A DNA stretch of 64,000 nt from Bacillus sp. FJAT-29937 (GTDB taxonomy: Bacteria > Bacillota > Bacilli > Bacillales > Cytobacillaceae). Shown here piece after piece: positions 15,610-23,787 of this stretch (position 1 is its first letter; each line of letters begins with the position of its first letter). The translations under genes were made by a program, and so were the position numbers. The stretch spans positions 1 through 64,000 of the forward strand of contig NZ_LMAS01000004.1 in assembly GCF_001509555.1 (NCBI RefSeq). Direction: 5' to 3'. Below the pieces are notes generated by a model. The model saw only the letters and a program-made list of their open reading frames with translations. It was not told the origin of the DNA and did no database searches.

Positions 15610-16737
15610 TTATCTAACCGCACAACGGTTTGGTCCGATTTCCATTTCACGTTGTTTTTCTTCATCAGGGTTGATTTTCCCCATGTTTGTTTCACGAATT
15701 TCTTGATACGCATTTGGTTGTGGTGGTAGGTTTTCTGTTACTAGTTTTCTGAACTCATTTTCGTCTTCAATGTTTAAACCGTGATTTTTTGCAAACAGTG
15801 TTCCTAATTTTTCTGATACACTACCATCGTCATTCAATTCATCAATGATCATAAAGTGTGCTGGCAGAACAACTAAATCTTCTGATAGCTCTCTGTAGCG
15901 TAAGTACAGACTTTCTCTTAAATCTGCTACCCAATCCTCTGCCATACCAGCAAGGTCTGGTCTTCCAATTGAATCGATGAATAATATATCTCCTGAAAGA
16001 AGGAACTTTTCATCAACAACAAAAGATGTAGAACCGATCGTATGACCTGGAGAGTATAGCGCATGAATATCAATCGCCGTATTTCCGATTGTCACTACAT
16101 TTCCACCTTCTAGAGCCTCGTACTCAAATGTTACTTCTGTCGCATCTTTTGGAGGTAACCAATATGTTGCACCTGTTCTCTCAGCAATCACTCTTCCTCC
16201 TGAAATATGGTCAGCATGAAGGTGTGTATCAAAAACATGCGTAATTTTTGCTCCAATTTCATTTGCAAAATCAAGATAAATGTCAGTCATACGAGTTGCA
16301 TCGATAATCGCAGCTTCACCGTTTGAAGTAACCATGTATGATAGACATCCTTTTCCGATACGAACGAACTGATACACTTTGCCTCCATCTCTTAATTCCC
16401 CAACTTTAACTGGTTCTAAGTGTTCACTCCATGCTTTCATGCCACCTTGTAAGTAGGAAACTGTTAATCCTTCTTCAGAAAGCATCTCTGCCACCATAAC
16501 AGATGACCCTTCTTTAGCACATACAACCACTATTTCTCTATCAGAAGGAAGCTTCTCTAAGATTTCTTCCACTCCATCCAGTAATTCAAAATACGGGATA
16601 TTTAGATAGTCAAAGTTTTCACCTTCAATTTTCCAATCTTGAAAATCACTTTCGTTACGAACGTCTAGAATAAACAATTCTTCTTTATTAAATACTTTTT
16701 GAGTTACTTCTTTTGAAGTCATAGCTTTTACAGTCAT
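15610..16737 (-). CDS. Rhodanese-metallo-beta-lactamase persulfide dioxygenase (copy A)
   Basis: A 375-residue fusion. Residues about 5-108 form a rhodanese domain with C73 in VVCAKEGSS; residues about 120-330 form an ETHE1/CstB-type metallo-beta-lactamase with H172-x-H174-x-D176-H177, SPGHTIGS and [14 protein letters not shown]. The C-terminal tail [20 protein letters not shown] is characteristic of the persulfide dioxygenase group. It oxidises low-molecular-weight persulfide to sulfite, and with the rhodanese may give thiosulfate. The domain order is rhodanese first. A CstR-type operator (16745-16760) lies right before it. Confidence 0.92.
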   Translation of the reverse strand: MTVKAMTSKEVTQKVFNKEELFILDVRNESDFQDWKIEGENFDYLNIPYFELLDGVEEILEKLPSDREIVVVCAKEGSSVMVAEMLSEEGLTVSYLQGGMKAWSEHLEPVKVGELRDGGKVYQFVRIGKGCLSYMVTSNGEAAIIDATRMTDIYLDFANEIGAKITHVFDTHLHADHISGGRVIAERTGATYWLPPKDATEVTFEYEALEGGNVVTIGNTAIDIHALYSPGHTIGSTSFVVDEKFLLSGDILFIDSIGRPDLAGMAEDWVADLRESLYLRYRELSEDLVVLPAHFMIIDELNDDGSVSEKLGTLFAKNHGLNIEDENEFRKLVTENLPPQPNAYQEIRETNMGKINPDEEKQREMEIGPNRCAVR

Positions 16738-16744
16738 ATATTTT

Positions 16745-16760
16745 TACCCCCTACGGTATA
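16745..16760. promoter_or_regulatory. CstR-type operator, site 1
   Basis: TACCCCCTACGGTATA, an imperfect inverted repeat of the T-A-C-C-C/G-G-G-T-A type, 8 bp before the dioxygenase start. It implies an internal regulated promoter in the cluster. Confidence 0.55.
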
Positions 16761-16785
16761 ATTTAATTTAAAAAAATATTTAAGA

Positions 16786-17178
16786 TTAAAAAGTAAGTGT
16801 TACATCTGCATCCTTTGCATATTCTAAAAAGGTTACTGCTCCACCAACTTGAATTCCATCAATAAATGAGTCTTTTTCTAATCCCATAACATCCATTGTC
16901 ATTTGACAACCAATGAACTTAACACCCATTTCTTGTGCCATTGCTACCAATTCTGGAATGGCTGGAACATTTGCATTAGCAAAACCTTCGGCAAAGTGTT
17001 CTTTTCCCTCCGGCATTGGAAGCTGTTTGTATGACTCTTTATGGATTAAGTTTAATCCTTCAAATGTAAAGAAAATCGCTACTTCCTGATCCGATGCTGC
17101 TGCAGCTGTTGCAATATTAAACACTTTATATGCATCAAATAATCCACCATTACTTGCTATAATTGCTACTTTATTCAT
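16786..17178 (-). CDS. DsrE-like sulfur-carrier protein (copy A)
   Basis: A 130-residue DsrE-family protein: VAIIASNGGLFDAYKVFNIA at the N-terminus, EVAIFFTFEGLNLIHKES in the second unit and KFIGCQMTMDVMGL (cysteine about residue 94) as the sulfur-binding loop, ending GAVTFLEYAKDADVTLTF. Closely similar to the protein at 23382. It lies 12 bp after the glutaredoxin gene. Expected to accept sulfur from rhodanese or TusA. Confidence 0.88.
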   Translation of the reverse strand: MNKVAIIASNGGLFDAYKVFNIATAAAASDQEVAIFFTFEGLNLIHKESYKQLPMPEGKEHFAEGFANANVPAIPELVAMAQEMGVKFIGCQMTMDVMGLEKDSFIDGIQVGGAVTFLEYAKDADVTLTF

Positions 17179-17190
17179 TCTTAATTCCTC

Positions 17191-17424
17191 CTAGTTTCTT
17201 AATGCTAGCATTATATTATTTGGATCATAACCAACAACCCACTTACCATTTACCTCTGTTTGAGGAACTCCCATTTGACCCGTCTTCGCGACTATTTGGT
17301 TCATAATCTCTAGATTTCCTTCAACATTTATCTCTCTAAAAGGTATATTTTGATCTTCCAAAAAGTTCTTTAACATAACACAATACGGACAGCGTGTGGT
17401 TGTGTATACCGTTACTGTGCTCAT
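17191..17424 (-). CDS. Glutaredoxin (copy A)
   Basis: A 77-residue single-domain glutaredoxin with the active site RCPYC in VYTTTRCPYCVML (residues 5-17), GVPQ cis-proline loop (about 53-56) and a GYDPNNI C-terminal region. It likely reduces mixed disulfides or takes sulfur off carrier proteins in this operon. Intact, unlike its counterpart at 23129, which is frameshifted just before the active site. AGGAGG precedes the ATG. Confidence 0.92.
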   Translation of the reverse strand: MSTVTVYTTTRCPYCVMLKNFLEDQNIPFREINVEGNLEIMNQIVAKTGQMGVPQTEVNGKWVVGYDPNNIMLALRN

Positions 17425-17439
17425 ATCAATTTTCCCTCC

Positions 17440-18015
17440 TTATTTATTTACACTATTGGTTTTGCCTGACCAAGCACTCATCCCTGGCACAACATTAATT
17501 ACATTAGAAAAACCTTTTTCAGCTAACTTTTGAGCTGCAAGATCACTACGGTTTCCTGTTCGGCAAACCACATAAATCTCATCTCCTGTATTTAATTCTG
17601 AGAATCGATTTTCTAACTCTCCTAAAGGAATTGAAATTGCATTAGGAATATGGTTAAAAGCATACTCTGCTGCTTCTCTCACATCTAAAACTACAATATT
17701 CTCATTTGCTAAAAGCTTCTTTTCAAGCTCTTCATTACTTGTAACATTAGGATGTTTTCTTTCAATTGTTCCATCATTGGAAGATTTTCTAAGGTAATGC
17801 TTTAACACATCTCCTTGTTCAATTGTGCCTAGATACTGATGTCCAGCGCTTTTTGCCCATGCTTCCAGGTCAGCTTTTGACCCTTTATCTGTTGCTTGAA
17901 CCTCTAAGACTTGACCAGCTTGTAACTCATTCATTGCCTTTTTTGTTTTTACGATAGGCATTGGGCAAGCTAAGCCCTTTGCATCTAATAAAAGATCTGT
18001 TTTTAATGAATTCAT
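17440..18015 (-). CDS. TusA-rhodanese fusion, CstA-like sulfurtransferase (copy A)
   Basis: A 191-residue fusion: N-terminal TusA domain (about 8-80) with C17 in GLACPMPIVK, a short acidic linker, then a rhodanese domain (about 93-185) with VLDVREAAEYAFNHIPNAIS and CRTGNRS. Fusing carrier to sulfurtransferase lets persulfide pass inside one chain, as in CstA of staphylococci. It is preceded by a CstR-type operator at 18038-18051. A close relative lies at 23788. Confidence 0.92.
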   Translation of the reverse strand: MNSLKTDLLLDAKGLACPMPIVKTKKAMNELQAGQVLEVQATDKGSKADLEAWAKSAGHQYLGTIEQGDVLKHYLRKSSNDGTIERKHPNVTSNEELEKKLLANENIVVLDVREAAEYAFNHIPNAISIPLGELENRFSELNTGDEIYVVCRTGNRSDLAAQKLAEKGFSNVINVVPGMSAWSGKTNSVNK

Positions 18016-18037
18016 AATATAAAAACCTCCTATTTAT

Positions 18038-18051
18038 TACCCTTATGGGTA
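18038..18051. promoter_or_regulatory. CstR-type operator, site 2
   Basis: TACCC-TTAT-GGGTA, a perfect 5-bp inverted repeat 23 bp before the TusA-rhodanese start at 18015. Confidence 0.75.
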
Positions 18052-18075
18052 TATTAACTTCTAAAAAAAATCACC

Positions 18076-18372
18076 TTATTTTGTTTCGCCTTCCCATGCA
18101 AGCATTCCGCCTGTCATGTTGGTTACCTTAAACCCATGACTTTCAAGAAATTGACAGGCGCGCCCACTACGTGCACCAGAACGACAAACCATGATATAGT
18201 CTTGTGACTTATCTAATTCATGCAAACGGAATTCTAATAACCCTAGTGGAATGTGGATCGCTCCTGGGATTTTCCCAGTTTCCACTTCTTCCACTTCACG
18301 AACATCAATTAGGTTTAATGGTTGACCTTCTACTAATAATGTTTCTACTTCTTTAGCGGATAACTGCTTCAT
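18076..18372 (-). CDS. Single-domain rhodanese
   Basis: A 98-residue cytosolic rhodanese: NLIDVREVEEVETGKIPGAIHIP and active-site loop CRSGARS (cysteine about residue 64), ending GGMLAWEGE. Closest local relative is the gene at 24381, which occupies the same position in the second cluster. AGGAGG precedes the ATG. Carries or transfers sulfane sulfur. Confidence 0.92.
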   Translation of the reverse strand: MKQLSAKEVETLLVEGQPLNLIDVREVEEVETGKIPGAIHIPLGLLEFRLHELDKSQDYIMVCRSGARSGRACQFLESHGFKVTNMTGGMLAWEGETK

Positions 18373-18387
18373 TTTTTCTCCTCCTTT

Positions 18388-18750
18388 TTATCTCCAGGCA
18401 CTCATACCACCTTTTACATTTGTCACGTTCGTAAATCCTAATTTTTTTAATATTTTAGTAGCATTTTGACTTCTCATTCCACTTTGACATATAACAACTA
18501 CTTCTTTGTCTTTTGATAGTTCCTTCTCCGCTTTTTGCGCAAGTTGTTGGAGCGGAAGGTTTTTAAACCCTTTGATGTTATTTCCCTTAAACTCCCCAGG
18601 AGTACGAACGTCAACAAATTGTTTATTCTTATCTTTTAATTCATTTTTTAAATCTGTTGTTGAAATTTGTCTAACACCTTTAACCGGGATGATTCGTTTA
18701 ATGATAAATAACAGAAAGAGTCCAATAATTATATAATTTAGATATTCCAA
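18388..18750 (-). CDS. Membrane-anchored rhodanese
   Basis: A 120-residue protein with an N-terminal membrane helix (YIIIGLFLLFIIKRIIPVKG) and a rhodanese domain with FVDVRTPGEFKGNNIKGFKNLP and CQSGMRS (cysteine about residue 93). The basic end of the helix suggests that the domain is cytosolic, next to the membrane. It has no counterpart in the second cluster. It lies 15 bp before the rhodanese gene at 18076 and shares its transcript. Confidence 0.9.
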   Translation of the reverse strand: MEYLNYIIIGLFLLFIIKRIIPVKGVRQISTTDLKNELKDKNKQFVDVRTPGEFKGNNIKGFKNLPLQQLAQKAEKELSKDKEVVVICQSGMRSQNATKILKKLGFTNVTNVKGGMSAWR

Positions 18751-18795
18751 ACTTACTCCCTCCTTTTTATGTAGGGGAGAATCCCCCTAACGTGT

Positions 18796-19275
18796 TTAGA
18801 TAAATAGATTTACATTTCCATCTTCTGCATCTGCTAAATACGCAGCTACACCTGCATATTCAATATTATCTAAAAGTTCTTCTTTTTGAAGTCCTAATAA
18901 ATCCATTGTCATCGTACATGCAACGAGCTTTACATCTTGTTCTTTTGCCATTTCAATTAAATCTGGAAGTGGCATTGCATTATGCTTTTTCATCACATCT
19001 TTAATCATTTTAGGACCGAAACCTGCGAAATGCATTTTTGACAGACCCATTTTGTCAGCACCTCTTGGCATCATTTTGCCAAACATCTTTTCCATGAATC
19101 CCTTTTTAACTTGAATATTTTCATCTTTTCGAAGAGCATTTAACCCCCAAAATGTGTGGAAAATTGTTACTTCATGATCATAGGCAGCTGCACCATTTGC
19201 AATAATATAAGCTGCCATTGCTTTATCATAATCACCACTAAATAATACGATTGTGGTTTTTTTCTTTTCTGTCAT
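18796..19275 (-). CDS. DsrE2-like sulfur-trafficking protein
   Basis: A 159-residue DsrE/DsrF/DrsH-family protein. TTIVLFSGDYDKAMAAYIIANGAAAYDHE starts the fold, a methionine-rich insert (EKMFGKMMPRGADKMGL) interrupts it, and KLVACTMTMDLLGLQKEEL holds the probable sulfur-carrying cysteine (about residue 123). The insert marks the DsrE2 group. It is the first gene after a regulated promoter (19356-19385) and two CstR-type operators, so it leads the copy A transcript. Confidence 0.85.
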   Translation of the reverse strand: MTEKKKTTIVLFSGDYDKAMAAYIIANGAAAYDHEVTIFHTFWGLNALRKDENIQVKKGFMEKMFGKMMPRGADKMGLSKMHFAGFGPKMIKDVMKKHNAMPLPDLIEMAKEQDVKLVACTMTMDLLGLQKEELLDNIEYAGVAAYLADAEDGNVNLFI

Positions 19276-19297
19276 GCTTGTTCCTCCTCTTTGTTGT

Positions 19298-19311
19298 TAC
19301 CCATTAGGGTA
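19298..19311. promoter_or_regulatory. CstR-type operator, site 3
   Basis: TACCC-ATTA-GGGTA, perfect inverted repeat in the 5' leader of the DsrE2-like gene, 23 bp before its start. Confidence 0.75.
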
Positions 19312-19342
19312 TTTATCTGTATAATTTTTTTACACTTATCTC

Positions 19343-19356
19343 TACCCCCATGGGTA
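19343..19356. promoter_or_regulatory. CstR-type operator, site 4
   Basis: TACCC-CCAT-GGGTA, perfect inverted repeat that begins at the last base of the -10 element of the promoter at 19356-19385, well placed to block initiation. Confidence 0.8.
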
Positions 19357-19385
19357 TTATATTATTAAAAATAAAAGAGAGTCAA
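19356..19385 (-). promoter_or_regulatory. Sigma-A promoter of the DsrE2-led operon
   Basis: TTGACT (19380-19385) and TATAAT (19356-19361) separated by 18 bp on the minus strand, just downstream of cstR, with operator site 4 overlapping the start point. Confidence 0.8.
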
Positions 19386-19396
19386 CCTCTTTATTT

Positions 19397-19660
19397 CTAT
19401 CTACTTCTTACAAGCAGATTGACAGCTTCTTTTAGTAGTTCTTCTGTATTTCTCTCACCAGTTTCTTCGGCGTTTCGAACACATTCCACTAAATTTGAAC
19501 TGACGACAACTCCAATTGTCCGATCAATTGCTGTTCTTGCTGCAGATAACTGAGTGATAACATCTTTACAGTCTTTATTTTCTTCCATCATTCTTAAGAT
19601 TCCTCTAAGTTGTCCTTCAATGCGCTTTACTCTGTTTTTCATTTGATCGTTGTATTCCAT
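19397..19660 (-). CDS. cstR: CstR-type persulfide-sensing repressor
   Basis: An 87-residue CsoR/FrmR-fold repressor. It has C31 (NKDCKD) and C60 (SNLVECV), the pair that forms a sulfur bridge in CstR. Asparagine stands at position 56, where copper-sensing CsoR has a histidine ligand, so this is the persulfide sensor and not a copper sensor. Five sites of the TACCC-N4-GGGTA type in the cluster match CstR/CsoR-type operators. It sits between a divergent rhodanese gene upstream (13 bp) and the main operon, and is probably made from the promoter at 20097-20125. Confidence 0.93.
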   Translation of the reverse strand: MEYNDQMKNRVKRIEGQLRGILRMMEENKDCKDVITQLSAARTAIDRTIGVVVSSNLVECVRNAEETGERNTEELLKEAVNLLVRSR

Positions 19661-19673
19661 CTGTTTTCCCCCC

Positions 19674-20057
19674 TTAACAATAAGTTTCTTTATTTAATTG
19701 ATTTCCCTTTGATACAGTTTGTTCTTCATTAGTAATTGTGTATCCAACCACCTTAAATCCCTTTGTACGTAAGAATCGAATACCAACATTCTTTTCAAGG
19801 CGATTCGAAGCAACTACTATCAGATTTTTACTTGGTATTTCCAAGTAGTACCTTTTCAGGTATGCAACTGGAACATTGATTGCTCCCTTTACGGGATTTT
19901 TATAGGACTCATTATAGTCCCTAACATCTACTTTAATCAATGTTGTTAAATCTAGTTCTTTCTTATTATCTATATAATTTAGTCCTATGATTGGAAAATA
20001 TCTTATAGCTATCAGGTAACCGACAACTATTAATAAAACAAACATTACAATCGCCAT
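19674..20057 (-). CDS. Membrane-anchored rhodanese-like protein without catalytic cysteine
   Basis: A 127-residue protein: N-terminal membrane helix (IVMFVLLIVVGYLIAIRYF) followed by a rhodanese-like domain (KVDVRDYNESYKNPVKGAINVP). The active-site loop reads VVASNRLEKN where active relatives have C-R-x-G-x-R, so the sulfur-carrying cysteine is missing (its only cysteine is at the last position). It may bind or scaffold instead of transferring sulfur. It is the first gene of the cstR transcript, directly behind a promoter carrying a CstR operator. Confidence 0.75.
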   Translation of the reverse strand: MAIVMFVLLIVVGYLIAIRYFPIIGLNYIDNKKELDLTTLIKVDVRDYNESYKNPVKGAINVPVAYLKRYYLEIPSKNLIVVASNRLEKNVGIRFLRTKGFKVVGYTITNEEQTVSKGNQLNKETYC

Positions 20058-20096
20058 GTTGACTGTCCTCCTAACTTTCAGCGGCTGACAAGACTT

Positions 20097-20125
20097 ATAA
20101 TATACCGTACTGGGTATATTGTCAA
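20097..20125 (-). promoter_or_regulatory. Sigma-A promoter of the rhodanese-like/cstR operon
   Basis: TTGACA (20120-20125) and TATTAT (20097-20102) with an exact 17-bp spacer on the minus strand; the spacer is occupied by operator site 5. Confidence 0.85.
20103..20116. promoter_or_regulatory. CstR-type operator, site 5
   Basis: TACCG-TACT-GGGTA inside the -35/-10 spacer; one mismatch in the arms. Indicates autoregulation of cstR. Confidence 0.75.
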
Positions 20126-20209
20126 CACTCTAAAAACAAATATATAAAATGAGCCCATGAATAATATCTCATGAGCTTTTATAGGCATTTATCCTAAGGA
20201 TGAATTTCT

Positions 20210-20611
20210 TCATTTTAAAGATTTAAGCTTTCTTAAAGCTTCCTTTTCCTTCGTAATTTCCACTGCTGTCCTTATTCCCATTCTTCTAATAATCGGTAAA
20301 GGTGGGCACCATCCCTGTAAAGAATGTTGGATCATAAACACACTTGTAATTCCAGACAATGCCATCCATTTTTTATTGCCTAATAATCCAAGTAAAGATG
20401 ATATCAATACAATTGATGCAAAGTTAAGTTCTAAAACTCTTTCGGTATCCCATTCATAATTTAATTCTTTAATACGTCTATCTATTTCTTCTTCAGTTTT
20501 TCGGTAGTATTTGTTGATATTATGGGCAGTTTTTCGTTCTATTTCATTATTGATTCCATCATCAGTGTTTAACTTTACTTTAATTGTAGTTGGTGGAAAT
20601 AGATCTCTCAC
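20210..20611 (-). CDS. DUF2892-type small membrane protein
   Basis: A 133-residue protein with a charged, helical N-terminal half (about 1-60, NNEIERKTAHNINKYYRKTEEEIDRR) and a C-terminal hydrophobic region with two membrane helices (LELNFASIVLISSLLGLLG and WMALSGITSVFMIQHSLQGW) followed by CPPLPIIRRMG. The W-x-P-P-L-P-I-x-R-x-x-G end is typical of DUF2892/YgaP-type domains that often accompany rhodaneses. Role unknown; probably part of the sulfur cluster by association. Confidence 0.7.
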   Translation of the reverse strand: MRDLFPPTTIKVKLNTDDGINNEIERKTAHNINKYYRKTEEEIDRRIKELNYEWDTERVLELNFASIVLISSLLGLLGNKKWMALSGITSVFMIQHSLQGWCPPLPIIRRMGIRTAVEITKEKEALRKLKSLK

Positions 20612-20722
20612 GTATTCCCATCCTCTCGTTGATTGGTATATAAACCCATTGAGTTTTTAAAATAAATCTTCTATAATACCTAGTATAATTATAGGAATTA
20701 AAGGATATAGGAGGAACCTTAT

Positions 20723-20902
20723 ATGAAACGTTTTTTAAAATCTCTTTTCAATGAGAAATGTCCTACTTGTAATAAAAATTTAGTCAGCGATAAAACGAAC
20801 TCATTACTCTCAATTGTAATTAAATCATGTCCAGATAATCATTTCCAAAGGGAATATCATCCTGCACTTGAGACATACGTTGAAAGTAATAAGGTGTTTT
20901 AA
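20723..20902 (+). CDS. Small C-x2-C protein
   Basis: A 59-codon plus-strand gene with AGGAGGA 8 bases before the ATG at 20723. It begins [20 protein letters not shown], a basic start plus one CPTC knuckle, with a third cysteine later ([14 protein letters not shown]), which fits a small zinc-binding or redox protein. It is the only plus-strand gene in the sulfur island, reading away from the DUF2892 gene; its last 4 bases overlap the 3' end of the converging TauE-like gene. Function unknown. Confidence 0.65.
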   Translation: MKRFLKSLFNEKCPTCNKNLVSDKTNSLLSIVIKSCPDNHFQREYHPALETYVESNKVF

Positions 20903-21678
20903 AATAAAATATCAGACCAAATTTTAATTGAAGTAGCTAATATGAGTAGTGCCAAAATCCATTGTAGGATTTTGGTATTAATTTTTTTCCCAAAATTAGC
21001 ACCAAGTGGTGAAGCGATTAGGCTTGCAACAACCATGATTAACGCTGGATAATATTCAACTTGACCCGTTGTAATTTTCCCAACAGTTGCACCAATTGAC
21101 GAAATAAACGTAATAGCCAAAGAAGTCGCTATCGTCATTCTAGTTGGAATTTTTAGCACTACGAGCATGATAGGAACTAAAATGAATGCACCAGCAGCAC
21201 CAACAATTCCCGCACCAATCCCAACTATTAAAGCTAGAACAGCTGCGAGCCATTTATTAAACTTCACCTGATCAAGAGGGATCTCGTCGATTCCTTTTTT
21301 AGGCAAGAACATCATCACAACGGCGATTAAAGCTAGAATTCCATATACAAAGTTAATTCCACTTTCGGTCATGAGCTTTGAGCCATATCCACCAATAAAA
21401 CTACCAATTAATATGGCAACACCCATGTATATAATTAACGTTTTATTCAAGTACCCGCCTTTTCTATAAGCCCATACTCCCCCTATTGTGGCGAAGAAAA
21501 CTTGTACGGCGCTAATTCCAGACACCTCATGTGCACTAAATGCAGCTAATCCAAACAGTGGCGGAATGTATAGAAGCATGGGATACTTAATAATCGATCC
21601 ACCAATTCCAACCATTCCGGATATGAAGGATCCAATAAAACCGATAAGGAATATAACCACGATAAATGCAATATCCAC
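20899..21678 (-). CDS. TauE/SafE-family sulfite/sulfonate exporter (copy B)
   Basis: A 259-residue TSUP permease, nearly the same sequence as the copy at 14527 (both run [19 protein letters not shown] and [20 protein letters not shown]). About eight membrane segments. Last gene of the second cluster, after a hairpin at 21698-21732 that mirrors the one in copy A. Presumed sulfite exporter. Confidence 0.9.
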   Translation of the reverse strand: MDIAFIVVIFLIGFIGSFISGMVGIGGSIIKYPMLLYIPPLFGLAAFSAHEVSGISAVQVFFATIGGVWAYRKGGYLNKTLIIYMGVAILIGSFIGGYGSKLMTESGINFVYGILALIAVVMMFLPKKGIDEIPLDQVKFNKWLAAVLALIVGIGAGIVGAAGAFILVPIMLVVLKIPTRMTIATSLAITFISSIGATVGKITTGQVEYYPALIMVVASLIASPLGANFGKKINTKILQWILALLILATSIKIWSDILF

Positions 21679-21697
21679 TTTCTTTTTCCTCCAATCA

Positions 21698-21732
21698 AAG
21701 GGGGAGGGTAACCGTTTAAAGGTACCTTCCCC
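21698..21732 (-). terminator. Hairpin between tusA and the TauE-like gene (copy B)
   Basis: Minus-strand AGGGGAAGGTACC folds back on GGTTACCCTCCCCCTTT with small mismatches. Same position as the hairpin at 15321-15351. Confidence 0.5.
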
Positions 21733-21738
21733 TAAATT

Positions 21739-21966
21739 CTATCCTTTTTTTAACCAGAACTTATAAACACCATTTTCTTCTTCATCTTTTAGCAATTCGT
21801 GTCCACCCGATTGTGCCCATGCGGTCAAGTCATTTTTTGCCCCTTTATCTGTTGCATGAATCTCAAGGACCTCCCCTGAACTTAATGCATCCATTTCTTT
21901 TTTTGTTTTTACAATTGGCATAGGACAAGCTAGCCCTTTTGCATCTAACACTTTATTAGCTTCCAT
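21739..21966 (-). CDS. tusA: TusA-type sulfur carrier (copy B)
   Basis: A 75-residue TusA protein: LDAKGLACPMPIVKTKKEM with the carrier cysteine at residue 14, then DKGAKNDLTAWAQSGGHELL. Differs from copy A at scattered positions only. GGAGG precedes the ATG; 12 bp after the dioxygenase gene. Confidence 0.92.
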   Translation of the reverse strand: MEANKVLDAKGLACPMPIVKTKKEMDALSSGEVLEIHATDKGAKNDLTAWAQSGGHELLKDEEENGVYKFWLKKG

Positions 21967-21978
21967 GGTATTACCTCC

Positions 21979-23115
21979 TTATCTAACGGCACATCGGTTA
22001 GGACCGATTTCCATTTCTCTTTGTTGTTCTTCCTCAGGTTTGATTTTACCCATATTTGTTTCACGAATTTCTTGGTATGAATTTGGCTGTGGCGGAAGAT
22101 TTTCTGTCACCGTTTTTCTGAATTCAGCTTCATCATTAATATTTAATCCATGATTTTGTTGATAAAGCACACCAAGTTTTTCTGAAATACTTCCATCATC
22201 ATTCATTTCGTTAATTCCCATGTAATGGGCAGGTAGCACTAGAAGATTATCAGCTAGCTCTTTGTAACGTTGATAAAGGGTATTTCTTAAATCTCCTACC
22301 CAGTCTTCAGCTTTACCAGCTAGATCAGGGCGACCAATGGAATCAATAAATAAAATGTCACCAGTTAACAAATATTGATCATCAACGACAAAAGATGTAC
22401 TACCAATGGTATGCCCAGGAGAGTAAATGGCTTTTATGGTTGTCTGTCCAACCTTGTATTCATCGCCATCATTAATTTGTGAATAGTTATATGTGACTTC
22501 TGTAGCATCCTTTGGTGGTAAATAATAGGTTGCACCATGTTTTTCAGCAAGTTCTCTACCACCAGAAATATGGTCAGCATGCAAATGAGTATCTAAAACG
22601 TGTGTTAACGTAATATTATGTTCCTTTATCATCTCTTCATATGGAGACAACATTCTGTTAGTATCAATTATTGCCCCTTTCCCGTCAGACTCAATTAAGT
22701 AGGAAAGGCAGCCTTTTCCAATACGTACAAATTGATAGATGCTTCCTCCATTTTTTAAACTACCTATTTTTATTGGCTCAAGGTGTTCACTCCAGGCTTT
22801 CATACCACCTTCAACCGAATAAACATCTGTAAATCCAGCTCCCATAATTTGTTCTGCAACGAATTCAGAAGATCCACCTTTTGCACAGATGACATAAATT
22901 TCTTTATTTTTTGGTAACTTCTCTAATATTGAATCTACCCCTTCTAAAAGATCAAAGTATGGCTTATTTATGACCTCTATATTTCGTCCCTCGATTTTCC
23001 AATCGTCAAAATCATCTGTATTTCGTGCATCAAGAATGAAAAGGTCTTCATGATTAATTACTTTCCGAGCTAAATCTTTAACAGATATTGTTTTCACAGA
23101 TGTTGTTGTTCCCAT
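21979..23115 (-). CDS. Rhodanese-metallo-beta-lactamase persulfide dioxygenase (copy B)
   Basis: A 378-residue paralogue of the gene at 15610 with the same domain order. The rhodanese part has VICAKGGSS; the metallo-beta-lactamase part has [18 protein letters not shown] and [14 protein letters not shown]. The C-terminal tail ([20 protein letters not shown]) is almost the same. The two copies differ most in the rhodanese part and linkers, so they may differ in sulfur acceptor. No CstR-type operator is seen before this copy. Confidence 0.92.
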   Translation of the reverse strand: MGTTTSVKTISVKDLARKVINHEDLFILDARNTDDFDDWKIEGRNIEVINKPYFDLLEGVDSILEKLPKNKEIYVICAKGGSSEFVAEQIMGAGFTDVYSVEGGMKAWSEHLEPIKIGSLKNGGSIYQFVRIGKGCLSYLIESDGKGAIIDTNRMLSPYEEMIKEHNITLTHVLDTHLHADHISGGRELAEKHGATYYLPPKDATEVTYNYSQINDGDEYKVGQTTIKAIYSPGHTIGSTSFVVDDQYLLTGDILFIDSIGRPDLAGKAEDWVGDLRNTLYQRYKELADNLLVLPAHYMGINEMNDDGSISEKLGVLYQQNHGLNINDEAEFRKTVTENLPPQPNSYQEIRETNMGKIKPEEEQQREMEIGPNRCAVR

Positions 23116-23128
23116 GTGTCTCCTCCTT

Positions 23129-23370
23129 TTACTTTTCTAAAAGTTGAGTAACCGTTTCGGTATCATACCCTAAAACCCACTCACCACTGATTTCAATTTG
23201 AGGGACTCCCATCTGACCTGTTGTTTCAACCAATTTATCTCCTGCAGCAGGATCTTCTTGCACATTTACTTCTTTAAATGCCACACCTTGCTCATTTAAA
23301 AAGTTTTTTATCATTACACAATAGGGACAAGTGTGTTTGTGGTATAGACAGTAACATTCTTACTCATCAT
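23129..23370 (-). pseudogene. Glutaredoxin (copy B), frameshifted before the active site
   Basis: From the ATG at 23370 the frame reads MMSKNVTVYTTNT and then leaves frame, meeting TAA-TGA. The other frame, from CPYCVM onward, continues intact to the end (KNFLNEQGVAFKEV, GQMGVPQIEISG, GYDTETV). An extra AC within an ACAC run at about 23331-23336 explains the shift. Upstream starts in the second frame would lose the CPYC site. Either a recent loss of function, with copy A at 17191 as backup, or a base-call error. Confidence 0.8.
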
Positions 23371-23381
23371 TCTTCACTCCT

Positions 23382-23771
23382 TTAGAACGTAAGGGTCACG
23401 TCTGCATCTTTAGCAAAGGATAGGAATGTAACTGCACCGCCAACATCAATCCCTTCTACAAAATGCTCTTTTTCTAAACTCATAACATCCATTGTCATTT
23501 GGCACGCAATCATTTTTACACCCATCTCACTCGCCATTGCAACTAGCTCTTCAACTGGTGGAACATTCGCTTTTTTAAATCCTTCTTGAAAATGTTCTGT
23601 TCCTTTAGGCATTGGCAAATTTTTATGACCTTCTTTATGAATGAGATTTAAGCCTTCAAATGTAAAAAAGATTCCCACTTCAGCATCAGTAGCAGCTGCA
23701 GCCGTTGCAATATTGAATACTTTATAGGCATCAAACATCCCACCGTTTGAGGCAATGATAGCTACTTTCAT
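23382..23771 (-). CDS. DsrE-like sulfur-carrier protein (copy B)
   Basis: A 129-residue DsrE-family protein, highly similar to the one at 16786: VAIIASNGGMFDAYKVFNIA, EVGIFFTFEGLNLIHKEG, and KMIACQMTMDVMSL with the sulfur-carrying cysteine (about residue 93). In this cluster it lies upstream of the glutaredoxin, the reverse of copy A. Confidence 0.88.
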   Translation of the reverse strand: MKVAIIASNGGMFDAYKVFNIATAAAATDAEVGIFFTFEGLNLIHKEGHKNLPMPKGTEHFQEGFKKANVPPVEELVAMASEMGVKMIACQMTMDVMSLEKEHFVEGIDVGGAVTFLSFAKDADVTLTF

Positions 23772-23787
23772 TTTTATTCCTCCTTGT

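Noticed and set aside
23331-23340. Stops in the glutaredoxin copy B as recoding
   Set aside because: The intact active-site sequence is found in another frame, so a dinucleotide slip explains it. The first stop met is TAA, not TGA.
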